In this document: positions 1 to 5,844 of the stretch, in pieces
Position numbering within the stretch: position 1 is the first letter of the stretch
How the letters are laid out: each line of letters starts with the position of its first letter
Source: Candidatus Melainabacteria bacterium
GTDB taxonomy: Bacteria > Actinomycetota > Actinomycetes > Mycobacteriales > Pseudonocardiaceae
NCBI GenBank assembly: GCA_903970565.1
Contig: CAJCJE010000669.1
Coordinates: 1 to 7,234, forward strand
Direction of reading: 5' to 3'
Length of the DNA stretch: 7,234 nucleotides
The notes under the pieces: model-generated
Database searches by the model: none
Told to the model about the DNA's origin: nothing
What the model saw: only the letters and a program-made list of their open reading frames with translations
Program-made: the position numbers and the translations under genes

Positions 1-177
1 GAAGTCGTCCAACTCGCTGAGGAATCGCCGCAACAGCGCGGTCTTTCCCATCCCGGGTGGACCGTCGATCGTGATTAGGCGAGGCGTTCCGGTCCGGGCC
101 TTGTCGGCGCAGTTGCGCAGTTGGCGGAGTGGTTCCTCCCGTCCAACGAACCGGTCGGTCTCGCGCGCGGTGCTCAT
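1..177 (-). CDS. Partial N-terminus of AAA-ATPase transcriptional regulator, probably LuxR/LAL type
   Basis: Only the first 59 codons are present; the gene runs leftward off the window. The protein opens almost directly with the motif FVGRE (residues 10-14), followed by a helix and then a beta strand leading into a Walker A loop GPPGMGKT (residues 39-46). This FVGRE-plus-P-loop opening is typical of the AAA-type ATPase at the N-terminus of large LuxR-family (LAL/MalT-like) activators, which end in a C-terminal helix-turn-helix; that end is not visible. Other proteins with the same opening, such as ATPase-fused cyclases or SARP-like regulators, cannot be excluded. The ATG at 177 is chosen because it lies just before the conserved domain. 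An in-frame GTG at 195 is an alternative, and neither has a clear Shine-Dalgarno. It is divergent from the multicopper oxidase, so it could regulate it, but nothing in the sequence proves that. Confidence 0.8.
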   Translation of the reverse strand, partial: MSTARETDRFVGREEPLRQLRNCADKARTGTPRLITIDGPPGMGKTALLRRFLSELDDF

Positions 178-354
178 GGCAGGGGATGTGCGCACCGCGG
201 CGCCGGCGAATGCCTCATAGCCATGTCAACGTGGCAGATGGTGCGCGGTTACGCCAGTCGACCATGATGCACCGGCCGGTGTGGACCGTGATCTTCCCAC
301 TCTCCACCCGACACCGCGCCCCGCGCGGCTACGCGACCATCTTCCGGCGACCGG

Positions 355-378
355 CCGAGGGTCCTTCGGTACCCTCGG
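355..378. repeat. 8-bp inverted repeat (hairpin) between divergent genes
   Basis: CCGAGGGT at 355-362 is perfectly complementary to ACCCTCGG at 371-378, with an 8-base loop. In RNA the stem can extend by a G-U and a G-C pair (354/379, 353/380). No T-run follows on either strand, so it is a poor classical terminator. It could be an operator or a leader RNA hairpin in the shared control region. Confidence 0.45.
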
Positions 379-539
379 TCCGACTGTCGCTGAACGAGGA
401 AAATCCCGTGGAAAACGACTTTCCGGACCGTCCTGGCACGGCCACCGGACTTCCCTTATGCTGCCGGCAAGCGCACCTGGCACTGGGGAGTTTCATCGAG
501 GGCACTCGCGTTCCTGGGGATCGTGATGCGTCCTGTGAA

Positions 540-556
540 CCGTTGCAGCACAACGG
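540..556. promoter_or_regulatory. Inverted repeat in oxidase leader, candidate operator or RNA hairpin
   Basis: CCGTTG (540-545) and CAACGG (551-556) are perfect inverted arms around a 5-base centre, ending 36 bases before the multicopper oxidase start. The geometry suits either a dimeric repressor site or a short RNA hairpin. It sits immediately upstream of the hairpin that encloses the ribosome binding site. Confidence 0.4.
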
Positions 557-562
557 ACGTAC

Positions 563-584
563 TCCCCTGCGATAACGCAGGAGA
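563..584 (+). promoter_or_regulatory. Hairpin enclosing the Shine-Dalgarno of the multicopper oxidase
   Basis: The Shine-Dalgarno AGGAGA occupies 579-584, eight bases before the ATG at 593. CCTGCG (566-571) pairs perfectly with CGCAGG (576-581) across an ATAA loop. After one mismatch (565/582), two more pairs (564/583, 563/584) bring the whole Shine-Dalgarno into the stem. As RNA this would hide the ribosome binding site, suggesting translational control. Sequence complementarity is seen directly; the regulatory role is inferred. Confidence 0.5.
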
Positions 585-592
585 CAAACCCG

Positions 593-2512
593 ATGAACGA
601 CTCCATCGACCGCCGCAGGTTCCTCACCTCCGCCGTGCTCGCTTCCGCGGGCATGGTGACGGGCGCGAACCTCCTCGGCTCGACCGCCGCCGAGGCCGCC
701 GCCGCGCCGATGCCCTTACCGACGACCGGCGTCACCGCGCGACCGACGCCGGCCACCACATCCGCCGCGCCGACGGCACCGAACTTCGGTCTTACCAAGT
801 TCCTTGACCCGTTACGGATTCCGCCGGTGATCCGCAACCAGAACGAGATCAGCATCAGCATGACGAACGCGCGGGTCCAGCTGCACTCGCAGCTGCCCGC
901 GACGACGCTGTGGACCTACCAGGGCCATTTCCCCGGCCCGACCATCGAGGTGCGCAGCGGCCGGCGGCTGCGGGTCGCGTGGAGCAACGACCTCCAGGGG
1001 ACGACCCCGTTCGTGGCGGTGCAGGTGCCGTTCTCGATACCGTCGCCGGCGAACCTGCCCGGCTACCGCAACCCGGACGGCAGCCTGCCCACCGGGGTGG
1101 AGCTGATCGACGGCGTCGCCGACCTGCCGCCGTGGACCGTGGTGCACCTGCACGGCGCGGTGACCAACGGCAGCAACGACGGCTGGACGCACAACGCGAC
1201 GTTGTCGGGGTATTCGCAGCTCACCGAGTATCCGAACCGTCAGGCGGCGACGATGCTCTGGTATCACGACCACGCGATGTCCATCACGCGCTTCAACGTG
1301 TACGCCGGGCTCGCCGGCACCTACCTGATCCGCGACGCCGAGGAGGACCGGCTGGGACTGCCCGGCGGCGACCACGAGATTCCGCTGATCATCACCGACC
1401 GTAACCTCGATACCGACCCGGCCACCGGCGCGCTCACCGGCCAGTTGCTGTACAAGATGCCGTACGCGACGACGACCGGCACGATGGTCCCGGTGACCGG
1501 CCCGTTCACCCTCGTCAACGGCGTCATCTGGCCGCACCTGGACGTGGACGCGCGCTGGTACCGCTTCCGCGTGCTCAACACGGCGAACTCGCGGTTCTTC
1601 CGCCTCGACCTCGTCGACGAGGCGGGCACCGTGCACAACGACGCGGTCCGGATCGTGGGCACCGACGACGGTCTGCTGCCCGCCCCGGCTCCGGTGCCCA
1701 CGACCGGGCTGACCATCACCCCGGCCGAGCGGGTCGACCTGCTGATCGACTTCAGCCGGTTCAGGGGGCAGAATCTGCGCCTGACCAACACCGGCAGCGC
1801 GGTCGAGCCGGACATCATCGAGTTCCGCGTCGCTTCCCACGCCCAGCGCGACCCGTTCACGCCGCCGGCCCAGCTGTCCGCGTCGTACGTGCGGTTGCAG
1901 GACGGCACGACCCTCCCGGCGGACCACGACACCGTGTTCGTGGCGACGCTCCCGCCGAACGTGGCGGGCGAGGCGAACCCGTCCATGTGGGAGTTGCAGG
2001 AGATCACCGACCCGAACGAGCTGCCGACGCGGTTCCCGGCGGAGGGGATCATCCAGGTCACCGACCCGGACACGGGAAAGGTGCGCACCTTCCAGAAGGT
2101 CGCCGCCATGTTCGACGACACGACGTCGTTGTTCTTCGACCACGGCCGGTGGGTGGTGTGGAACTTCCTCCAGCTCGGCGGCTCGCCGCACCCCATGCAC
2201 ATCCACGCGTCGCGGTTCCAGCTGCTGGACCGGCGGACCTGGAGCGATCTGACGGCCTTCGACCTCGCGGCCGGCGGCACCACCACGCCGCTGCCCGTGC
2301 CGGCCGACGGGCCGCCGATCCAGCAGTACGAGGAAGGCTGGAAGGACACCTACCAGGTGCAGCAGAGTGAGTGGATCACGGTCGCCGGCCAGTTCCAAGG
2401 TGCGACCGGCGAGTTCATGTACCACTGCCACATCCTGGAGCACGAGGACATGGGCATGATGCGGCCGTTCGTCGTGCAGCCGCCCGAGCTTGCCAAGTTC
2501 CGCATGATGTGA
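593..2512 (+). CDS. Tat-exported multicopper oxidase (CotA / phenoxazinone synthase-like)
   Basis: 639 residues, about the length of phenoxazinone synthase-type oxidases. It couples one-electron oxidation of phenolic or aminophenolic substrates, or metal ions, to reduction of oxygen to water. The N-terminus has a twin-arginine signal (DRRRFLT, residues 6-12), a hydrophobic stretch and AxA cleavage options near residues 34-38, so the enzyme should be exported folded with copper. All four copper-binding motifs are intact: HLHG (H185, H187), WYHDH (H225, H227), HPMHIH (533-538) and HCHILEHEDMGM (611-622), with C612 as the type 1 copper cysteine and M622 as axial ligand, implying a moderate-potential type 1 site. 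The spacing of cupredoxin motifs fits a three-domain laccase-like fold. The stretch EEGWKDT before the last motif is also characteristic of CotA/bilirubin oxidase relatives. ATG 593 is supported by AGGAGA at 579-584. It appears monocistronic, with a terminator right after. The natural substrate cannot be told from sequence. Confidence 0.93.
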   Translation: MNDSIDRRRFLTSAVLASAGMVTGANLLGSTAAEAAAAPMPLPTTGVTARPTPATTSAAPTAPNFGLTKFLDPLRIPPVIRNQNEISISMTNARVQLHSQLPATTLWTYQGHFPGPTIEVRSGRRLRVAWSNDLQGTTPFVAVQVPFSIPSPANLPGYRNPDGSLPTGVELIDGVADLPPWTVVHLHGAVTNGSNDGWTHNATLSGYSQLTEYPNRQAATMLWYHDHAMSITRFNVYAGLAGTYLIRDAEEDRLGLPGGDHEIPLIITDRNLDTDPATGALTGQLLYKMPYATTTGTMVPVTGPFTLVNGVIWPHLDVDARWYRFRVLNTANSRFFRLDLVDEAGTVHNDAVRIVGTDDGLLPAPAPVPTTGLTITPAERVDLLIDFSRFRGQNLRLTNTGSAVEPDIIEFRVASHAQRDPFTPPAQLSASYVRLQDGTTLPADHDTVFVATLPPNVAGEANPSMWELQEITDPNELPTRFPAEGIIQVTDPDTGKVRTFQKVAAMFDDTTSLFFDHGRWVVWNFLQLGGSPHPMHIHASRFQLLDRRTWSDLTAFDLAAGGTTTPLPVPADGPPIQQYEEGWKDTYQVQQSEWITVAGQFQGATGEFMYHCHILEHEDMGMMRPFVVQPPELAKFRMM

Positions 2513-2529
2513 CCGGAACGCACCGGCTC

Positions 2530-2568
2530 GGCCGACACCGCCCGAAACATGTGGTTGCGGTGTCGGCC
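2530..2568 (+). terminator. Terminator of the multicopper oxidase
   Basis: GGCCGACACCGC (2530-2541) is a perfect 12-bp inverted match to GCGGTGTCGGCC (2557-2568) across a 15-base loop, 18 bases after the stop codon. Only a short T-poor tail (TTGTCG) follows, as is common for actinomycete intrinsic terminators. Confidence 0.8.
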
Positions 2569-2903
2569 TTGTCGCCGTGTTCGTGGCGTTGAGTTGCCTG
2601 AGGTGCGTGTTTCCGTCAATTCGTCCTTTTGGGATGGTCAGGGTAATCCTCCACATCGGATGGTTGCTGCGTCGCGGCCACGGTCTGCCCGGCGACCGGG
2701 GGGCGCCGGGGAAGGATCGCTGCCGATCATCGCAACGGAGCGTGGCCACTCGGACACGATCCGGCCGTCGGCGACGACTCGGTGACGCCGGATCGGCGTC
2801 GTTCGCCGCGCAGGTAGCGCGCGTGCTGCCGAATCGGCGGCCCATCCGAGGCTGGTCCTACCGGCCCAATGTCCTTCGTGAATGGGGCAATGAACGGTAA
2901 CCA
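2569..2903. other. Intergenic stretch with no convincing gene; one hairpin
   Basis: Frames open here on both strands code for basic, low-complexity peptides without coding-like third-position bias, and I do not call them. A 9-bp inverted repeat CGATCCGGC (2757-2765) / GCCGGATCG (2787-2795) stands out. It competes with a second, bulged pairing of GGCGACGAC (2770-2778) with 2799-2808, so the RNA could take two alternative folds. A GGGTAAT at 2641-2647 resembles a SigB-type -10, but no matching -35 precedes it. Confidence 0.5.
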
Positions 2904-2930
2904 GGTTTCCTGGCGGACCACACGGGTAAC
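2904..2930 (+). promoter_or_regulatory. SigB/SigF-type stress promoter
   Basis: GGTTT at 2904-2908, a 15-base spacer, then GGGTAAC at 2924-2930. This closely matches the actinobacterial group-3 stress sigma factor consensus (GTTT, 14-16 bases, GGGTA). Transcription would start near 2936-2938, leaving a leader of about 28 bases that carries the Shine-Dalgarno AAGGAGG (2953-2959), five bases before the ATG at 2965. Both halves of the promoter and the spacing are right, so this is a strong call; the sigma factor identity is inferred from the consensus. Confidence 0.75.
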
Positions 2931-2964
2931 TCCCTGACCATCAAGGAAAGCCAAGGAGGTCACC

Positions 2965-3513
2965 ATGTCGACTACTGCCGTGGTCATCGCGGTTGTGGTA
3001 GTCGTCGCCATCGTACTGGTGGCCGCGCTCGTCGCGCGTCCCGCCATGCGTCGTAGACGACTGAAGGAGACGTTCGGGTCGGAGTACGACCGAACGGTCG
3101 AGGACAAGGGCGATGTGCGTAGCGCCGAAGAGGAGCTGACCAGCCGGCAGCGCCGGCACCAGGAGTTCGAACTCAGTCCGCTGTCGGAGGAGCACCGCCA
3201 GCGTTACCAGCAGGACTGGTCTGCGGTGCAGGAAGAGTTCGTGGACTCGCCGAAAGCGGCTGTCGACAAGGCAGACCAGCTCATCGGCCTGGTGATGAGC
3301 GATCGCGGTTACCCCTCGGGCGACTTCGACCAGCAGGCCGCCGACCTGTCGGTGGAACACTCCGATGTGTTGGGGCACTACCGGAAGGCGCACACCACCG
3401 CGCAGCGCACCGAGACCGACCCCGCGTCCACTGAGGACCTTCGCGAGGCGATGGTGCACTATCGAACCCTGTTCGAGGACCTGGTAGACCACGCGACATC
3501 GGAACGGAGCTGA
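2965..3513 (+). CDS. Membrane-anchored small protein, uncharacterised, first gene of a stress operon
   Basis: 182 residues, not a family with a function I recognise. Residues about 5-24 form one very hydrophobic valine/alanine/isoleucine helix, followed by a basic cluster RRRR (29-32), indicating a single membrane anchor with the rest on the cytoplasmic side. Residues 33-182 are highly charged and predicted helical, rich in E, Q, R and D. The segment from about 76 to 176 contains WSAVQEEFVDSPKAAVDKAD (85-104) and TEDLREAMVHYRTLFEDL (156-173), which recur in the protein encoded next. The start is fixed by an excellent AAGGAGG five bases upstream. Its stop is two bases before the next ATG, so the two are almost certainly co-transcribed and translationally coupled. 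A SigB/SigF-like promoter suggests expression under osmotic, envelope or stationary-phase stress. No catalytic motif is visible; a scaffold or adaptor role is possible but unproven. Confidence 0.88.
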   Translation: MSTTAVVIAVVVVVAIVLVAALVARPAMRRRRLKETFGSEYDRTVEDKGDVRSAEEELTSRQRRHQEFELSPLSEEHRQRYQQDWSAVQEEFVDSPKAAVDKADQLIGLVMSDRGYPSGDFDQQAADLSVEHSDVLGHYRKAHTTAQRTETDPASTEDLREAMVHYRTLFEDLVDHATSERS

Positions 3514-3515
3514 CA

Positions 3516-4262
3516 ATGATACGGCACGACGAGGATTATGGGCAGCACGATCGGATCAGCACCGAGGACCTGGTCGCCCCCGAAGGCTCGGCTGGTCGTG
3601 ACGGAGCAGACCGCGAGCGCGTCGCGGACGGAGCAGACCGTGCGAGCGTCGCATCGGAGCAGACGGATGGTGTGAGCAGCGGCTCCCTTGGGCAGGAGAA
3701 CGCGCCGAGCGGGACGGCCGCGCAGGACACCGTCCACTCGGAACACGCCGGCTCGAATGTCGGCACAGAAGGCGACAACCGCGGTGGGGTGCCAGGCGCT
3801 GATCGTGGCGCGGTGAGCGTGTCCGCGGATGGCGCGGCGGTCGACAACACCAGAGCTGCGGGCGACAACACCAGAGCAGATCTCGCGGACGCTCAGAACT
3901 CCAGCGCGGACGCTGAGAACTCCAGGGTCGCCAACGGCTCCCCGAACCGCCCGAACGGTTCTCCGAACCACCGGGCCACGCCGGAGGAGGATCACGCCGA
4001 ACTGATCGAGGGTTCGGACAGTGACCGGTTCCGCAGTCGCTGGCACGAGGTGCAGGCCGCCTTCGTGGACGACCCGCAGCGCGCCGTTCAGGACGCCGAC
4101 CAGCTCGTCGCCGAACTCATGCAGACCCTTGCGGCGACGTTCGCCGAGCGCAAGCAGTCGCTGGAAGGCCAGTGGCGCGACGGCGGCGACGCGGAGACCG
4201 AGGACTTGCGGCTGGCGCTGCGCAGCTACCGCTCCTTCTTCGACCAGCTGCTGCCGCACTGA
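3516..4262 (+). CDS. Acidic repeat-rich protein sharing the C-terminal domain of its upstream neighbour
   Basis: 248 residues, unrecognised function. No signal peptide or membrane helix. Residues about 20-165 are low-complexity, acidic and rich in D, N, S, G and A, surely disordered. They contain two 9-residue copies (29-37, 38-46) and six consecutive 7-residue units (110-151). The C-terminal part (about 168-248) is a compact helical domain with WHEVQAAFVDDPQRAVQDAD (176-195) and TEDLRLALRSYRSFFDQL (228-245). These align with the upstream protein's WSAVQEEFVD...AVDKAD and TEDLREAMVHYRTLFEDL, so the two domains are paralogous; the middle linker is shorter here. ATG 3516 follows GGAG (3506-3509) at six bases and the previous stop at two bases. 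Likely cytoplasmic and possibly a soluble partner of the membrane-anchored copy; that pairing is inference. Confidence 0.88.
   Translation: MIRHDEDYGQHDRISTEDLVAPEGSAGRDGADRERVADGADRASVASEQTDGVSSGSLGQENAPSGTAAQDTVHSEHAGSNVGTEGDNRGGVPGADRGAVSVSADGAAVDNTRAAGDNTRADLADAQNSSADAENSRVANGSPNRPNGSPNHRATPEEDHAELIEGSDSDRFRSRWHEVQAAFVDDPQRAVQDADQLVAELMQTLAATFAERKQSLEGQWRDGGDAETEDLRLALRSYRSFFDQLLPH
3600..3653 (+). repeat. Two 27-base tandem repeats inside coding sequence
   Basis: GACGGAGCAGACCG begins copies at 3600 and 3627; the remainder of each 27-base unit has diverged. They encode DGADRERVA and DGADRASVA, a 9-residue duplication in the disordered part of the second operon protein. Confidence 0.7.
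3843..3968 (+). repeat. Six-unit, 21-base-period in-frame repeat array
   Basis: Six consecutive 21-base units encode DNTRAAG, DNTRADL, ADAQNSS, ADAENSR, VANGSPN and RPNGSPN. Units resemble each other in adjacent pairs: CGACAACACCAGAGC recurs at 3842 and 3863; 3884-3904 and 3905-3925 differ at one base; 3933-3948 and 3954-3969 differ at two. The array lies in the disordered linker of the second operon protein and keeps reading frame throughout. Confidence 0.8.
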
Positions 4263-4422
4263 CCGGAGTTCCACCTTGCTCGCTGGATGGCGTGGGTACC
4301 GAATCCCCGTCCAGGCCACTCGAAGGAGATTCGCCGCCCGTGACGTGAGTTCGGGATCTTCCCCGAGCCGACATCGAGTGGTCGTCGAGCCGACCAGGTG
4401 AATCTTCGTGGTCAGCTCGCAC
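4263..4422. other. Intergenic segment between convergent transcripts, no gene seen
   Basis: Frames here are continuations of shadow frames of the flanking genes. CGAGCCGAC occurs twice (4364-4372, 4386-4394). A GGGTAC at 4294-4299 has no matching -35. Nothing else is supported. Confidence 0.5.
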
Positions 4423-4458
4423 GGAACGTCCCCGGCCCTGATGGGCCGGGGACGTTCC
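4423..4458. terminator. Perfect 16-bp-stem bidirectional terminator
   Basis: GGAACGTCCCCGGCCC (4423-4438) and GGGCCGGGGACGTTCC (4443-4458) are perfectly complementary around a TGAT loop. It lies between the convergent ends of the two-gene stress operon (stop at 4262) and the SGNH hydrolase (stop at 4494), so it can end transcription from both sides. Confidence 0.9.
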
Positions 4459-4493
4459 TCGTCCGCCCGAGAGGCGCGTCGGACCCGACCGGG

Positions 4494-5753
4494 TCAGGCG
4501 GTGCAGCGGACCGCGTTGAGGTTGACCGTGTTGGCCATCGCCTGATAGCCCGCGTCGTTGGGGTGCAGGTGATCGCCCGAGTCGTAGGCGGCGAGCAGTT
4601 GGGTCGGGTTGGCCGGGTCGCGCAGGCTGGCGTCGAAGTCGATGACGCCGTCGAACGCGCCGCTGGTGCGAATCCAGGTGTTGAGCACTTCGCGGATGGT
4701 CTCCTTCCGCGGGCTGTAGTAACCGGCGCCCGAGAACGGCAGCAGCGTGCCACCGAAGATGCGCAGACCGTCCGCGTGCACTCGCGCGATGATCTGCTCG
4801 TCGGCCGAGATGAGCTGCGCCGCCGAGGTCACCACGCCGTTGCCGATGTCGTTGATGCCTTCGAGGAAGATCACCGTGCGCGCGCCGGGCTGCGCCAGCA
4901 CGTCATGGTCCAGCCGCGCCTGCGCGCTGACACCCGCGCCGTCGGCGGTGATCTCGTTGCCGGAGATACCCTCGTCGGCTACTGCCGTGCGTGCCGGAGT
5001 CGGCAGTTGCCGCAGCCGGTCGGCGAGATAGTCGGGCCAGCGGTGGTTGGCGTCCGGAGTGGACTGGTAGCCGTCGGTGATCGAGTCGCCGAGGGCGACG
5101 ATGGCACCGCAGGCGCCGGGCGAGTCGACGAACAGGCCGTCGACGAAGAACCAGCTGGTGGTGGGGTAGACGTAACTGGTCGCCGCCGGGTCCGCCGCGG
5201 TGTCGCCGTCGGAGTAGTAGCTGTCCTGCTGCGCGTCGGGATGGCCGGTGACCTCTCCGGTTGCCCCGTCGACATGCACGCTCACGGCGAGGTTGGTGCC
5301 GGCGGCCACGGTCACCGGCACCGGGTCGCTGAGTACCTCGGCGCCCTTGGGCACGGTGATCGAGTCCGAACCGCCGAAGGTCACCTCCCGGTTGGAGCCG
5401 GCTACCAGCGCCGCGCCCGAGGACTGGGTGCCCAGGTACACCGCGTCGAAGGTGACCGGCACGGTGCCGAAGGCGTTGGACAGCCGTACCCGCACGTCGC
5501 TGCCGGCGATCGAGGTGTGCACGATGTTGCGCACCGTCTTGTCCGTGTAGGGGCCACCGAGATCGGTCGCGGCGGTGGCCCACGCATCCACCAGGCGCGT
5601 CGGTCCGGTGGATGGCGCGCCGGCGTACTGGCCGGTGGAAATCGCCGCCGTGGTACTCGCGGCACCGCTGTGGCTGGCGACGAATGCCCCGCCGAACAGC
5701 AGGGCGAGCGCCGCGGTCGCGGCGGCGGCCGGTATCAGGATCGGTCTGGTCAC
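4494..5753 (-). CDS. Secreted SGNH/GDSL-family hydrolase (esterase/lipase-like)
   Basis: 419 residues from the chosen GTG. The N-terminus is a Sec-type signal peptide (hydrophobic to about residue 28). Residues about 45-210 form a beta-rich domain with the conserved-looking stretch VRNIVHTSIAGSDVRVRLSN, found before the catalytic domain in this subgroup. The catalytic SGNH domain follows with all blocks intact: GDSITDG with nucleophile S224; block II GISGN (262-266); block III GIND (299-302) with N301; and block V DHLHPND with catalytic D394 and H397. It should hydrolyse ester bonds outside the cell, such as acetyl groups on polysaccharides or lipid esters; the substrate is unknown. Start choice: GTG 5753 has AGGAG ten bases upstream. 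The longer in-frame GTG at 5771 lacks a Shine-Dalgarno and would add six residues before the signal. The broken glycosidase lies just upstream on the same strand, probably once in the same operon. Confidence 0.9.
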   Translation of the reverse strand: MTRPILIPAAAATAALALLFGGAFVASHSGAASTTAAISTGQYAGAPSTGPTRLVDAWATAATDLGGPYTDKTVRNIVHTSIAGSDVRVRLSNAFGTVPVTFDAVYLGTQSSGAALVAGSNREVTFGGSDSITVPKGAEVLSDPVPVTVAAGTNLAVSVHVDGATGEVTGHPDAQQDSYYSDGDTAADPAATSYVYPTTSWFFVDGLFVDSPGACGAIVALGDSITDGYQSTPDANHRWPDYLADRLRQLPTPARTAVADEGISGNEITADGAGVSAQARLDHDVLAQPGARTVIFLEGINDIGNGVVTSAAQLISADEQIIARVHADGLRIFGGTLLPFSGAGYYSPRKETIREVLNTWIRTSGAFDGVIDFDASLRDPANPTQLLAAYDSGDHLHPNDAGYQAMANTVNLNAVRCTA

Positions 5754-5763
5754 CGTAGTCAAA

Positions 5764-5768
5764 CTCCT
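5764..5768 (-). promoter_or_regulatory. Ribosome binding site that decides the SGNH hydrolase start
   Basis: AGGAG on the minus strand lies ten bases before GTG 5753 but inside the coding sequence if GTG 5771 were used. Spacing is at the long end of normal, so the call is likely rather than certain. Confidence 0.5.
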
Positions 5769-5781
5769 CACCTCGTTGTGG

Positions 5782-5844
5782 GTTGAGCGCGTCCGAGCAG
5801 TCGATGACCGTGCCGTTGGCCCACAGCCGGGTCACCGCGATCAC
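5782..5844 (-). other. Coding-like remnant between glycosidase pseudogene and SGNH hydrolase
   Basis: A frame starting at GTG 5844 overlaps the pseudogene stop (GTGA) and reads VTRLWANGTVIDCSDALN over residues 4-21. All 21 codons end in G or C, whereas one alternative frame has stops and the other has weak third-position bias. After about residue 21 the bias fades and the frame becomes a shadow of the SGNH gene. No Shine-Dalgarno is seen. I do not recognise the family. It may be the remaining start of a coupled gene, a remnant of the glycosidase tail after another frameshift, or chance. Confidence 0.3.

Larger units (their letters stand above)
178..592. other. Divergent intergenic region with inverted repeats, no convincing gene
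   Basis: Open frames cross this stretch on both strands, but their products are arginine/proline-rich and resemble no family, so I treat them as chance frames of GC-rich DNA. It must hold the promoters of the leftward regulator and the rightward oxidase. A possible -10 hexamer TATGCT lies at 457-462, but no good -35 sits 17 bases upstream of it. The region holds inverted repeats at 355-378, 540-556 and 566-581, listed separately. A direct repeat GGAAAA occurs at 398-403 and 410-415; the second copy also begins the short inverted repeat GGAAA-N5-TTTCC at 410-424. Confidence 0.6.

Noticed and set aside
129..575. 148-codon plus-strand frame in the left intergenic region
   Set aside because: Overlaps the regulator start, has a composition without family resemblance, and ends inside the oxidase leader hairpin.
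2641..2647. GGGTAAT resembling a SigB-type -10
   Set aside because: No GTTT-like -35 at 14-16 bases upstream and no gene directly downstream.
812..2845. 677-codon open frame on the minus strand across the multicopper oxidase
   Set aside because: Arginine/valine/histidine-rich shadow of the real gene, typical of GC-rich DNA; the plus strand has complete copper motifs.
4398..5786. 462-codon plus-strand frame opposite the SGNH hydrolase
   Set aside because: Shadow frame; the minus strand carries intact SGNH blocks I, II, III and V.
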